Origin: Hsuehochloa calcarea
Taxonomy: Eukaryota; Streptophyta; Magnoliopsida; Poales; Poaceae
NCBI GenBank assembly: GCA_036346395.1
Contig: CM070599.1
Location: forward strand, 33,471,232 to 33,535,231
Direction: 5' to 3'
Length of the DNA: 64,000 bases
The notes below the pieces were generated by a model that was not told where the DNA came from, did no database searches, and was given only the letters and a program-made list of their open reading frames with translations. The position numbers were made by a program, and so were the translations under genes. Below, in pieces: positions 22,618 through 32,751 of the stretch. Position 1 is the first letter of the stretch. Each line of letters opens with the position of its first letter.

Positions 22618-25600
22618 TGTAGCATTACCGTTTTCAAACGGTAAATAGTGTTTACCCTTTGGTTTTCAATTTTCAAACCGTATTTCAAATTAGCCCATAT
22701 TCTCAAAATCTCCTAGCTTCTACCCAAGCTCAGATTTGTGTTTCAAACCTCTTCGCAGCTCTCGAATTCAAATTTCAAATTTGAATTCCCCTTTTCAGAT
22801 TTTGGGTCCTTTCTCAATTTGTGCCTCCTTTCCTTGGGCTCAACCCACATCTTTCTTGGGCCGGCCCCTTCTTCTGGCCCACCCGGCCCAGCAGCTTCTC
22901 CTTCCTTCTGGCCTTTCCCCACCAAAGACTCCCTAGCTCCTTGGCTCGGCTCACCGCCCCTTCTTCCTTCTCAAGACCTGAGCCGCCTAGTCGGGCTCTC
23001 TTTGCACGCCGCTCCTCGACCCCCCGCCTCGACACACGCCGCCACAAGAAGACACCGCTCCCTTGCCACCCGCGACTCCGGTACCTCCACTCCTCGCCTT
23101 GTCATGTCGACAGCGCGCCACGCACGTCAGCAAGCCCTACTCTAGCCGCTGAAGTCGTTGTGCCCCGTCGGCACTGCGTCGCCTCTGCCGCCTCGTGGCG
23201 CGCGCTCACAAGACACTCGTGCTTATGCCCGCGTTAGCGCCGCCTCGTCCTCGCCCTCGCGCTTAGCCACCAAGTCGCCACCCAAGCCACACATACCGCC
23301 ATGGCCATCTCGAAAACCGCACTGCGTCACCGCGCCTCCGCGTTTGTGCCGCACGCGACCGACCCTCCAACGGATCCTTCCACCTCCTCCTTGCGCAGCT
23401 ATAAGGAGCCCTATGTGCCCTCTTAGCCCTCCCCCTCCCCACCATTATACTCCTCACCTTCTTCCTCGAAGCAGAGCCGGAGCTCCCATTTCGGCCGCAC
23501 CGCCTCGCCACCACACCAATGAGCCGTTGCCCCGGCAAACCCCGTCACGAGGTACCCCCAGCGCCGAGGAACTCGTCCCCCGCCTCCACTCTCCTTCCCC
23601 GCCGCCGAGACGCACACTTCTTCCCCATTGCCGGTCACCACCGCCCAGCCGATTCGGCCACCCTCAGGCCACCCCGACCCCACATTCGGCCTCCCCACCT
23701 CCAGGTGCCACCCATGCGCGCGCCGCCCTCTCCTCCGTGCCACCCCACCGCCGCCACAAGAGACACCGCCGCCATGCGTTTCCGCCACCACCCGTAGGGC
23801 CACCACCCTCGTGGGAACCCATTTCACCGGCTGCCCGCCTCCTCGCGTCATCGCTCGCCCCCGTCGCCACTGTTCCCAAGCCGATGCGCCTTCTCTGCTC
23901 CTCTCTTTGTGGCCGAAAGGGATAACATGGGGAAGTGCCAAGAGCCCACCTGTCATGGCTCTAAACCGCCTCCTTGACTGCCAAGTGGGCCCGGCCACAG
24001 TAATCCTCCGGTGCACTCGTGGACCCTTGAGCATGGACTCGGTCCATGTACTATTGAGTGCACCAATTCTCTCTCCTCCCTTTATTCTTTTATTAATTCC
24101 AATTCAAACTTCAGAAGCTCTGTTCTCCTCCTTATAACTTCGATTCAAGTGAAATTTGTTTTTAAATTTGTCTAAATTCAAGATATTGCTAATGGCACTA
24201 GTATTGTTTAATTTAGAGTTCATTTATTAAGTCTTTAGTAGTTATTTACTCTCTTTGTTTGTTGTGCTTTTTTCCGGTACATTCGTCCGATTAGGGTTCG
24301 AAGAAGCGGGAGATCTCCAATTTGATAAAGCACAAGACTATCAAGATTCCCCTTCCTATAACCAAGGTGAGTCGACACTTTGATCATTTTGAACCTACAT
24401 TTTATGTAAATTATATTATTTAATTTACCAAAATTGCATGCTTTAATCCTTTAATCAAATGTATATTAAAGCTTAAGGTAGTTAAATACTCATTTGATAA
24501 TTAATTAATTATTAAGCCATCTTTTGATAATTGAATTCATTATTCCATGTCACCCTAGTAGATATGTGGTAAATACTAGTATATGTTGTACTTAAGCGAC
24601 ATGCTAGCCTTGCTTAAGTATCGGGATATTAAATGTCCTAATCACCATTTTTTAAACATAAAGTGGTTTTGTGCGTCATTGTTGGTAAATGACTGGCGTG
24701 TTGAGATAATTGGTTTTACTCCTCAAAACCCTAAACAACTTACTATTACCACATCTGGGCAGATGGAAAGGGTGGTGGGTGCCGTCGTGCACAAGAGTGG
24801 TTGGTAGGTGGTATGAATCGTCCGGATGGATTAAGGACTTAATCTTGTCATGACCTTCTGTGTAAAACAAGTACAACCACAAGTTTGTAAAATACAACTT
24901 GGCTTAGTAAATTTATTAAACTCTAAATGTTATCTCACTGGAGGGGTAGCGAGATCGTGCAAGCACGGACACGGTACGGCTTGAATGGGACACCAATGCA
25001 AGGTGAAGTTACTAATCGTGCTAGACGTTGTGGGTAATCCAGCTACGCTAGTTGCTGAGGTGAACATCCGCACAACGTATGGGTGTAACCCCATATGGGT
25101 GGGATAACGGAAGGGGCCAAATATTTCAAAAGGCTACTGTGATGGTCGCTCAACTACATAACTACATAATCATGTGGGGTAATGAGTATGATTGTCTCTT
25201 GTGGGTACAGTGTACAACCTCTGCAGAGTATAAACTATTTAAACAATCGTGCCTACGGTCAAAGGCGGACATGGAAACTTACTAGAGTTAGTTCTATTTT
25301 AAAACCTTTGTGAGTGGTATGAAAATCAGGTCGGGCTCACGTAGCCCTGATATTGGATTTTTCCTAAGCCGTCGAGCTCAGTGGTGTTAATGATTGAAGG
25401 TAGCTCCAATCAAAAGAAGTACAAGTTAGAGGTTCCGACAGAGGGAACTTCTGTTATTATTTAATATTGTACAATTACCCTCTTTAACAAAATGTAATTT
25501 GGTTAAAATGATAAGTGATAGAAATTTGTAAATATGATAATTAATAATGTTGCTTCAGCAAATAAAAGAACCTGATCTACCCTTGTTAAGTCATACATGT

Positions 25601-26164
25601 ATATTTTGCATCTTGTGTGTTGGCTCGCGAGCACAGAAGTTGTGCTCATTTTCGCTCCCCCCCCAAACCCTTCAGATAATGTGGACCAAGAAGATTATGC
25701 GTATTACAAGGACCCAGAAGTTGAAGGATAAGAAAACAATGAAGAGTGGTCTAGTGCTATAGTCTAGATCATGCCTCAGTCTAGTGGACCTGTTCAGTAC
25801 TTGCATATAACCGATATTATCCAAACTATTGGTTAATATCTATCGTACGCAGGCTACCTCAGTCGCTTGCATGTGGAGAGATGAGCTCTACCCCTTTTGC
25901 TTCCGCTGTAGTTTACGTTGCTTTAATGTAATGTAATCAATTCGGCATGTTTGATCCTTTTGTAAAACTCGACCCGACGTGGTCTATGTTACTCTCAAAT
26001 TTGTAATATATTTGAATGGTTTAGTTCACGGTATATATGAAATGATTCAGCAATGTACCTGTGAGTGCTATTTAATGATCCAAAAAATAGCACAGTATTT
26101 TCACAGATAATTTGGATTTGCAAAATCTGAACCCAGCAGCGGGTCAAAATTCAGGCGACCGTGC
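22618..26164 (+). mobile_element. Long LTR-like element, probably a solo LTR or LARD-type sequence
   Basis: The stretch opens TGTAGCATTACC. It passes through a very GC/Pro-codon-rich block (22850-23900), then AT-rich sequence from 24050, and may end near CGTGCA (26164). The 24090-25110 part recurs inside the LINE (8750-9782), which proves it is mobile. No gag or pol domain was seen. Frames of 255 and 203 codons in the GC block lie on opposite strands over the same bases and are low-complexity. Boundaries are tentative because no target duplication was found. Confidence 0.5.
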
Positions 26165-27034
26165 AAAGACTTCGCTTCGGCTCACGGTTTTGGGTTTTTA
26201 CTGATTAAGCTGGACGGTTGCTTGTGCAGCTTCGTTTTTTGTATGTGCATGTGATCTAAGCTGAAAACGGTTTTTTCTGCTATATTATATATCTAGGTCG
26301 TTTTCCAGTGACATCATGGTGCATCATCCAATTGGATGTGAACTCAGAAGACATGAAAAGAACTGCCTAGAAGTTATGGGGGAGAAATGGAAAACGTTGT
26401 CCCGAGAGATTTCATAACAAAACTTCAGCAATAGTTCGGTTAGCCATTACAAATCAGAACATCTCCCAGAGCAAGACAGAATTTGCACAGGCCAGACCAG
26501 CACAAACACTGCACAGGCTGCCAGTAGACTTCGGGAGTTCATACACCATGGCTCCCAGGAATGGACACAACGTGCGAATACCAGAAGAACACTGCACATA
26601 TGCTACTAAAATCCCAGAAGAACGTCACCATGGTTCTTCTTGCTTGCCCAGATCTCGTCCAGATTCAAAAAGACTATCGCGTTAGTTAGGATATCCGAGT
26701 TTCTTCTGCCTCTTGTACTGTTGTTACTGTCAGTGTCAGTGTAATCCTATAGGTATCAAAGATCACAAAAAGGGAGTCGATGAAACTGTAATTTAAGGTA
26801 ATATTTTTTTTTTGAGTAAACGTAATTTCAAATAATAGAAGGCTTGCATTACAACATAATCATATAGTATTAAACAGCACAGCGCAACGCCACAACCCAA
26901 TAAACGAATGATATCCCATCCCCACATAATCGTACAACACCCATCACTATTTTTCTCCCAAGAACTCGTAGTTCTCGGTTCTTCTCGCCTCTAAACGGGG
27001 CTCATTTCAGAAACGTAGCATATCCTTCGGTGGA
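26165..27034. other. Intergenic spacer and 3' UTR of the membrane-protein gene
   Basis: No further gene. The last few hundred bases before 27035 probably include the 3' UTR of the minus-strand gene. Confidence 0.4.
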
Positions 27035-27616
27035 TCACACCTGGAAGGGCCACGGCCAGTTGCCGGCGCCGTCCTCGCCGCCGACCTTGGCGCTACGGCG
27101 CAGCTGGTTGCCGCCGCACTCCCTGTCGACGTAGGCGTAGTACCTGAGCACGAAGGCGAGGGCGAGCGCGACCCACTCGAGGCAGAAGATGGCGATGCCG
27201 AGCCCGCCGACCATCCGCAGGATGACGGCGCCATCCTCCTCGCGGACGTAGGACCTGAGCCCGTCGGCGAGGAACTCGTCGGTGCGTGAGAAGGCGAGCA
27301 CGGCGGCGGCTCCCTGGAGGATGGAGACGACGACGGTGCTGGCCATGTGGGCGGTGTAGACGCGGCCCCGGGGCGGGTCGGGGGCCGCGATGACGGCGCA
27401 CCCGGCCACGGCGGCGGCGACGGTGAGCGCGTGGAGGAGGATGAGGAGGAAGCCGTCGACGGAGGGCACGAGGCGGAGGGAGAGCGTGAGGAAGCCGCAG
27501 CCGGACGCCGCGCCGAGGATCATGTAGTTGGAGACGAGGAACGCGCGGCGCGCGCGGCGGTGCGCCGGGGACGCCGAGTCCCCCGCTGGCGGCGCGATCA
27601 CCGAGAGGCCGCCCAT
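27035..27616 (-). CDS. Four-helix plant transmembrane protein of unknown function, single exon
   Basis: An intact 193-residue frame runs ATG 27616 to TGA 27035. It has four hydrophobic segments at about 26-50, 53-78, 88-109 and 130-157, a short basic N-terminus (HRRARRAF) and a polar C-terminal tail ending WPWPFQV. Conserved-looking blocks are LSVIAPP at the start, FLTLSLRLVPSVDGFL around the first loop, and SYVREEDGAVIL before helix four. From memory it resembles a small plant family that includes Arabidopsis At5g16250 and At3g02640. Function is not known to me. The start is supported by the family-like MGGLSVIAPP N-terminus, strong third-position GC bias and a TATA box 121 bp upstream. Opposite-strand frames here are shadows. 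Confidence 0.9.
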   Translation of the reverse strand: MGGLSVIAPPAGDSASPAHRRARRAFLVSNYMILGAASGCGFLTLSLRLVPSVDGFLLILLHALTVAAAVAGCAVIAAPDPPRGRVYTAHMASTVVVSILQGAAAVLAFSRTDEFLADGLRSYVREEDGAVILRMVGGLGIAIFCLEWVALALAFVLRYYAYVDRECGGNQLRRSAKVGGEDGAGNWPWPFQV

Positions 27617-27736
27617 GACTGCTGGTGTCAGCGTCCGAACGAGAGGAGAGCAAGCGGACAGAGAGGGAGGCTTGTGCGCTTGTGTTCGATCGCAAGGAGC
27701 CGAGTGGAGTGAGGTGTGGGGAGGAGGCAGTGGGGG

Positions 27737-27745
27737 TTTATAAAT
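27737..27745 (-). promoter_or_regulatory. TATA box of the membrane-protein gene
   Basis: On the minus strand it reads ATTTATAAA, about 121 bp upstream of the ATG at 27616, in otherwise GC-rich sequence. Confidence 0.6.
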
Positions 27746-28254
27746 GGGCGGAGGAGGAATTCGACCGTTTGAGGAGGGGACGAGAGAGACGAACAGGGAG
27801 CGGAGGTTTAACGGCTAGTTTGGGAACGGAGGAGTGGCCGGCCGTTGGAGTGGACAGGCTGGGCGGCGGCGCGGACTGGGGTCCGTGGGGCCTGCTTGTT
27901 GGTGGTCAATGCAAGCAAGCAGCGCCATCTTTCCGTTGAATTTTTAATAATATTATTATTTGAATTGATAACAACAAAATTAAATAGTATATATATATAT
28001 ATGACGTCATATTGTCGTAGTGAACATGAAATTTGTCGTCATTTAGTTTCAATGCAAAAAAGGATCATATCGTTATTTCAATTGGCGGCATGATCCTTCT
28101 TTGCATTTAAAATAAATTTATAATTTTGTATATTTATAATTGTCTACGCTACCGATAATTTTTTAAAAGATAAAGAAATATAAAGTAGAGAAAATTTATG
28201 TGTTTCGATGTGACCAAATATATTTGGAATGCATTTTAGGCGGTTCAATATAAA
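27746..28254. other. Upstream region of the membrane-protein gene
   Basis: GC-rich proximal part, then AT-rich sequence with a short (AT)n stretch near 27990-28001. No gene seen. Confidence 0.4.
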
Positions 28255-28374
28255 AAAGCCTCATTCGGCAGCGTAATATCGAAAATAGCCCCGTTCGGCA
28301 ACACAATATTATCAATAGTATCTTTTGGCATCGCAATATCGAAAATAGCACCGTTCGGCGATGCAATATGAAAA
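28255..28374 (+). repeat. Four tandem 30-bp repeats
   Basis: Units start at 28255, 28285, 28315 and 28345, each exactly 30 bp. The shared core is ATAGC-CCGTTCGGCA--GCAATAT-GAAA, with substitutions but no length change. The units are non-coding. Confidence 0.85.
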
Positions 28375-28770
28375 ATATGCGACGTACTTTGCGAACAGGG
28401 TGTAGTTATTTTCACTTACGAAAATGCTAGAATTAGGGTGGTGTGGGGTGTCGCGATGCTGACTCCCTCACACGGTTAACTGTACACAACAACTAGAATA
28501 AATAATATCGAAACATGAGACTAGCATAATATAAATCACACATAGATTAATATTTACATAACAAAACTGATACATCTACTCGCGGGCACTCTTGGAACGT
28601 ACCCCACGTGTGGCCCCTATGCTATTCTGATGCCAGCTTGATCATTTCCATTACTTTTTCTTGCTTATGGACCAAGTTGTGCCTTTGTTCGAAAACGAAA
28701 GTATTTTAATTCTCAAACCTCAAAATTACATTTTCTGGATTATTACCAATGTGTTTATCAAGGGGGAGAT
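28375..28770 (+). other. 3' end of the internal region of an LTR retrotransposon
   Basis: The sequence ends in the purine-rich AAGGGGGAGAT (28760-28770) directly before the LTR start TG, as a polypurine tract does. No coding remnant was recognised upstream, so the element body is missing or degraded. Confidence 0.5.
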
Positions 28771-30430
28771 TGTGGATATCATGGGGATATACTCCAGATC
28801 TTAGGATGATGTGACAATTAGCAATGACGTTTACGGTTTGTCGTTTCACGTGTTTTCGGTAAAGGTTCAGTTCTGTCAGGTCTGAACCAGTCTGACCGGC
28901 CAATAGCCGGTGGTCAAACCGGTCCCAAATCGGTTCGACCGGCCATAAGCGGCGGTCGAACCAGCCAGCGTCAGAAAGTGTTGAATTGAGCTGGGCAAAA
29001 AATAGAGGTAGCAGGCAACAGAGGGGATTCTATTGCACTTGGTCCCATAATTTTTGGAGTCTCCAGTCAAAAGTTCTATTGGTTTAAAATTTCTAGTAGG
29101 TTTCGATTTTACAGGGGTTGAAAATCGGCCAAGTCATTACTGGCGGTCTGACCTGCCCATAGCTGGCGGTCAGACCGCCATGGCTTGCATGATGCATGTT
29201 TTGACTAACATGGGTCAAATTGTGAAGAACTTATTCCTAAATTCGGTTTACTTGTCTATTGTTGTGAAGGTTACTTGGTGATCAACGACGGTCAACGGCG
29301 AGGATGATCGGGACTAGGCTTGAAGAGTTGAGGTCCAGAACGATCGACGATGCCAGGTGAGGTCAACGTACTCAAGCGTGGTGCAAGATGGACAAGGGTG
29401 ACCTATTGGCTAATCCGAGGCGCAAGATAGCGCTAGGTGTAGCTAGTTAGGTCAAGGGGAGTTAAAGACGGCGCATTAAAATACGAGCGTATGTGTCCCG
29501 TTTGTTTTGGGTCTTAATGGGAGCCCAATAGAGGCAAACTTCTAGAAGGTCTAAGCCTCCACTATAAATAGGAGAGGGAGATGGCTGCACCTCCTCTTAG
29601 TCTCTTTTGTAATTTATGTAAACCCTAATTTTCTTAGGTTGAGCTTTTGTGGAGACTAAGGTTCTTGATGTTTTGATGTGATTTTCGTGCTCTTGGATTG
29701 AGCATTGTCCTCCATTGATGGAGTGGTTGTAAGCCCAGATCATATCAATCAATCAAAGGAAAGTTTGATCAATATTTTGTCTCATTGCGTTCTTTCTTTA
29801 TATTTGATAATTTTGGATCTTTCATTGATCCACGAGTTTTTGATTAAATTCTTCATGTGATCTAGCTTGTTGTGATGTGTGGGAACCTATCTAGGATCAT
29901 CTTGATCATCAATCACCCACGAGCAAGATCTTGGATCAACTTTTCGTTTTGACCCGGTTTTTAACCCTTCTTCAATCAAATCGAAAGGGATCGCTATTCT
30001 TCAAAGAATTATCATAATCTTCGATTGGAATAGGTTCCTGATATCATAGAGAAGGTGTGCTCCAAATTTCATCAAGTTTGGATTAGTAGATCAAAAGTTT
30101 CATCTAATTTCATCTTCGTCATCGGGGCTGATCTGTTCTGGTCTGGAGGCTGGCGGTTCGACCACCCGTGGCCACCGGTCAGACCAGCAGAAAATCGGTT
30201 CGACCGCCCTTGAGCCAGCGGTCAGACCGGCAGTGCTCTGTGATTTGTTATCTTGTGCTTGATATTTTGTAGTATTGCTTAGGGGTGTTTGTTGGATTCA
30301 ATATTAGTCTTCCGCTGTACTAATATACTGACCTTCATAGCTACTGGAGTGAAATCTTGTTGAATCCAGTTTTTGTGAAAAAGTGAGCGTGCTCCTATTC
30401 ACCCCCCTATAGTCGCCTTTTCGGTCCAAC
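28771..30430 (+). repeat. Long LTR (about 1.66 kb) of a retrotransposon
   Basis: Starts TGTGGATATC right after a polypurine tract and ends about GGTCCAAC (30429). Inside are several blocks of GGTCNGACC/CGGTTCGACCGGCC type (28880-28970, 29130-29180, 30150-30230). A promoter-like ACTATAAATAGGAGAGGG (TATA at 29572) is followed by a leader with AAACCCTAATTTTC. The tail with ATTCACCCCCCTATAGTCGCC matches the fragment at 1680-1972. No second copy was found in the window. Confidence 0.65.
29572..29580 (+). promoter_or_regulatory. TATA box inside the LTR
   Basis: CTATAAATAGG at the expected U3/R position of the LTR, followed by pyrimidine-rich leader sequence. Confidence 0.5.
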
Positions 30431-30851
30431 TGTATGACTATGGTGTTCTTGATTACTTGCTTTATGGAAAATGCTAGAGTATTGTCTATAATTCATCTAA
30501 TATATTTCTGGATTATAGTAATTCAAAAAATGCTTATATGTTCAACATTAATAAACATGGACGACAGATCCTGCATCATGTCATCTGATTCTCCATTATC
30601 TTAGCATGCTCTGGATTAAGCTTGAAGGGGCTAGATTATTTTATTTTATTTTTTGAGACGTCGAGGATTGGATATTTGGAATTGTAAGTTAATTAGTGTA
30701 AGTTTTGAGAAAGAAGGGGTTAGGCAGTTGGCTTTGGCCGAAGGAACTGGAGCGGCCAGTTATATATCATGCTGCGTGGCAAGAAGAACACCATCTCACA
30801 TGCCACGACTGTATTAGTAGATTCTTCGTACAAGTTCTGTCGCGTGTGTAG
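30431..30851. other. Spacer between LTR and hAT-type element
   Basis: No gene recognised. GTGTGTAG at 30844-30851 is the left target duplication of the next element. Confidence 0.4.
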
Positions 30852-31539
30852 CAAGTAGTTAGAATCGTGATCCTAGTCTTAGAGTATCACGATTTTACTC
30901 GATTCAAATCGCACTGTGAATCAGAATCAGGTAGAATCGTGGCAGAGTCGCGATCTAAAGAGTAAAATCGCGTAGAATCGTGTAGATCGCAGAGTAGAAT
31001 CGTGGTAGAGTCGTTTGGGCAAAAAAAGTATTTTCCCATTTTTTGATTTTTTTAGAGACCAGAGTTTGCTGATATTTTATTTTAGAGCAAAATTTATTGA
31101 TATTAATTTCTGAGAATGAAACTATAAATAAACAAGGAGCATGCAAAATATTATATTAGTGTGGTAATGCTAGTACAAATATCTATATTATGACATGAGC
31201 AATCTTGAGCTTGATAATGGTAAATTATTTTTATTCCTAGATTATGTCTAGCTGCTTTTAATTGTAGTAAACTAGTCATGAGCATTGGCTGTTCTCCTGT
31301 AGTTCAGAACTATATCACCCATCATGTTAGTACCATTATATTTTTCTGTTGTGCGATAAAAAGTGATTTGTCCATTTTTCGGTTATAAGTAAGTGGTAAA
31401 CCATATAAGAATCATACAAACTTATAGTATATATGGTAAATATGTGTATTTTTATAATTCCGTAGAATCACCGATTCTATGATTCGATCCTACCGAAGGC
31501 AAATCGATCCAACTTAGGATCTCGACTCTGACTACCTTA
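30852..31539. mobile_element. hAT-type non-autonomous DNA transposon, 688 bp
   Basis: It is flanked by a perfect 8-bp target duplication GTGTGTAG (30844-30851 and 31540-31547). Left end CAAGTAGTTAGAATCGTGAT, right end inverted TAAGGTAGTCAGAGTCGAGA, giving imperfect terminal inverted repeats. Subterminal repeats of GTAGAATCGTG occur several times near 30930-31010. No transposase frame. The 8-bp duplication points to hAT. Confidence 0.8.
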
Positions 31540-32751
31540 GTGTGTAGTGTTTTCCATTTTGCAATTCTTCAGTTATGTGGATTTTTTTCCGAGAACAGTT
31601 ATGTGGAGATTGCTTCCATCCAGTAAAAAAATGACTACCAAGGATGCATACAGTTAAATTGTATTAGTTTTCATACAATTTATTGTCTATGAGCAAAATT
31701 TTTAATAATTTTTTCATAATATTGCACTTTATTTTTTCCCCTGAATATTCAATGGTTAAAGTATCATCTTATTGATTTTGAAAAGTGAGTAAAATTATTA
31801 TTATTTATCTGGGGAAAAAGATACTCGAATAAAACTTAGAGAAATGATGGCACGTGTTGATGTATATTTTGTATATGTTAGTGGGATTTGTATTTTCTTA
31901 TCTTATTCCTCCAAATAATTTGTTGTTAGAATGTTACCGCTGAGCAAAAAATTAGATTGTAAGCTACTCACTGCACGTATTTTGAAAAGGGTAAAGTAGT
32001 AAGTACACCTAATTTTTCAAGGGTGTCAGGGATAGATTAAAACCAATCTATTCAGATTTGAAAAAATTTTATTCAAATTCCGAGTCGATAAATATGTGAT
32101 AGCAAGTTGTTTCGTCCCCTCTCGACTACTCTTACCATCTCCTTCTCGACTAGTGACCACCGCTCATTCCAAATCAGGTCGTGTTCTTATTTGCACAAGC
32201 TCCCATGTTCTATAAATCGTTAGCTTCTTGTCATATCCATTAGGAGTGTGAAGTTCTATCAAGCTTTCCTAGCGAATAAGGTGTTTTAATAGGGGGTGTG
32301 AAGCTGCTGAGTAAGTTAAGTGCCAACGAGTTTGATAGTGACATCAATTAACGAACAATTTGAAGAACTTGGTGGCATCGACATACATCGGTTTAAAATT
32401 TAAAATCTACATTACCACGACAAAATCTAATGTCGAAACAAAAGATCTATGCTACTCTTTGAATTAGATTTTACAGTAGGATTGTTTCTCCTACAGTTGT
32501 ACGCAACCGTTCCCGTTCTTAGGGTAGCTTTGGGTCGGATGTATACGGTATACACCGACAGAGGCGGTTGGAAACCCAAACGGCCCAACCCGACCATGGT
32601 TGGTCTCGACCATTCTGGAAACCCCAGCCCCCAAACCGTGCACCCAAATTCCTCCCCTCGTCGGGTCATCGCTTCGAACACAATCTCGTGCCGGCGGCGG
32701 CGAGTGGCCGGAATCTCCTGCCACAGCCTCCACCTCCCGGTGTGGAGATCC
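31540..32751. other. Intergenic spacer, promoter and 5' UTR of the ELF9-like gene
   Basis: AT-rich up to about 32480, then GC content rises toward the start codon. No clear TATA box. The 5' UTR probably lies within the last 200 bp. Confidence 0.4.

Noticed and set aside
22821..24137. Long open frames on both strands (up to 255 codons) in a Pro/Arg/His-rich block
   Set aside because: They overlap on opposite strands, are low-complexity, show no domain and lie in a repeat-like element. High GC with few stops explains them.
27093..27743. Alternative frames of 71-200 codons over the membrane-protein gene
   Set aside because: Shadows of the real 193-codon frame, Arg/Pro-rich and without hydrophobic segments.
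28255..28374. CRISPR-like array (regular short repeats)
   Set aside because: The units are directly tandem with no spacers, and the context is a plant nuclear genome.
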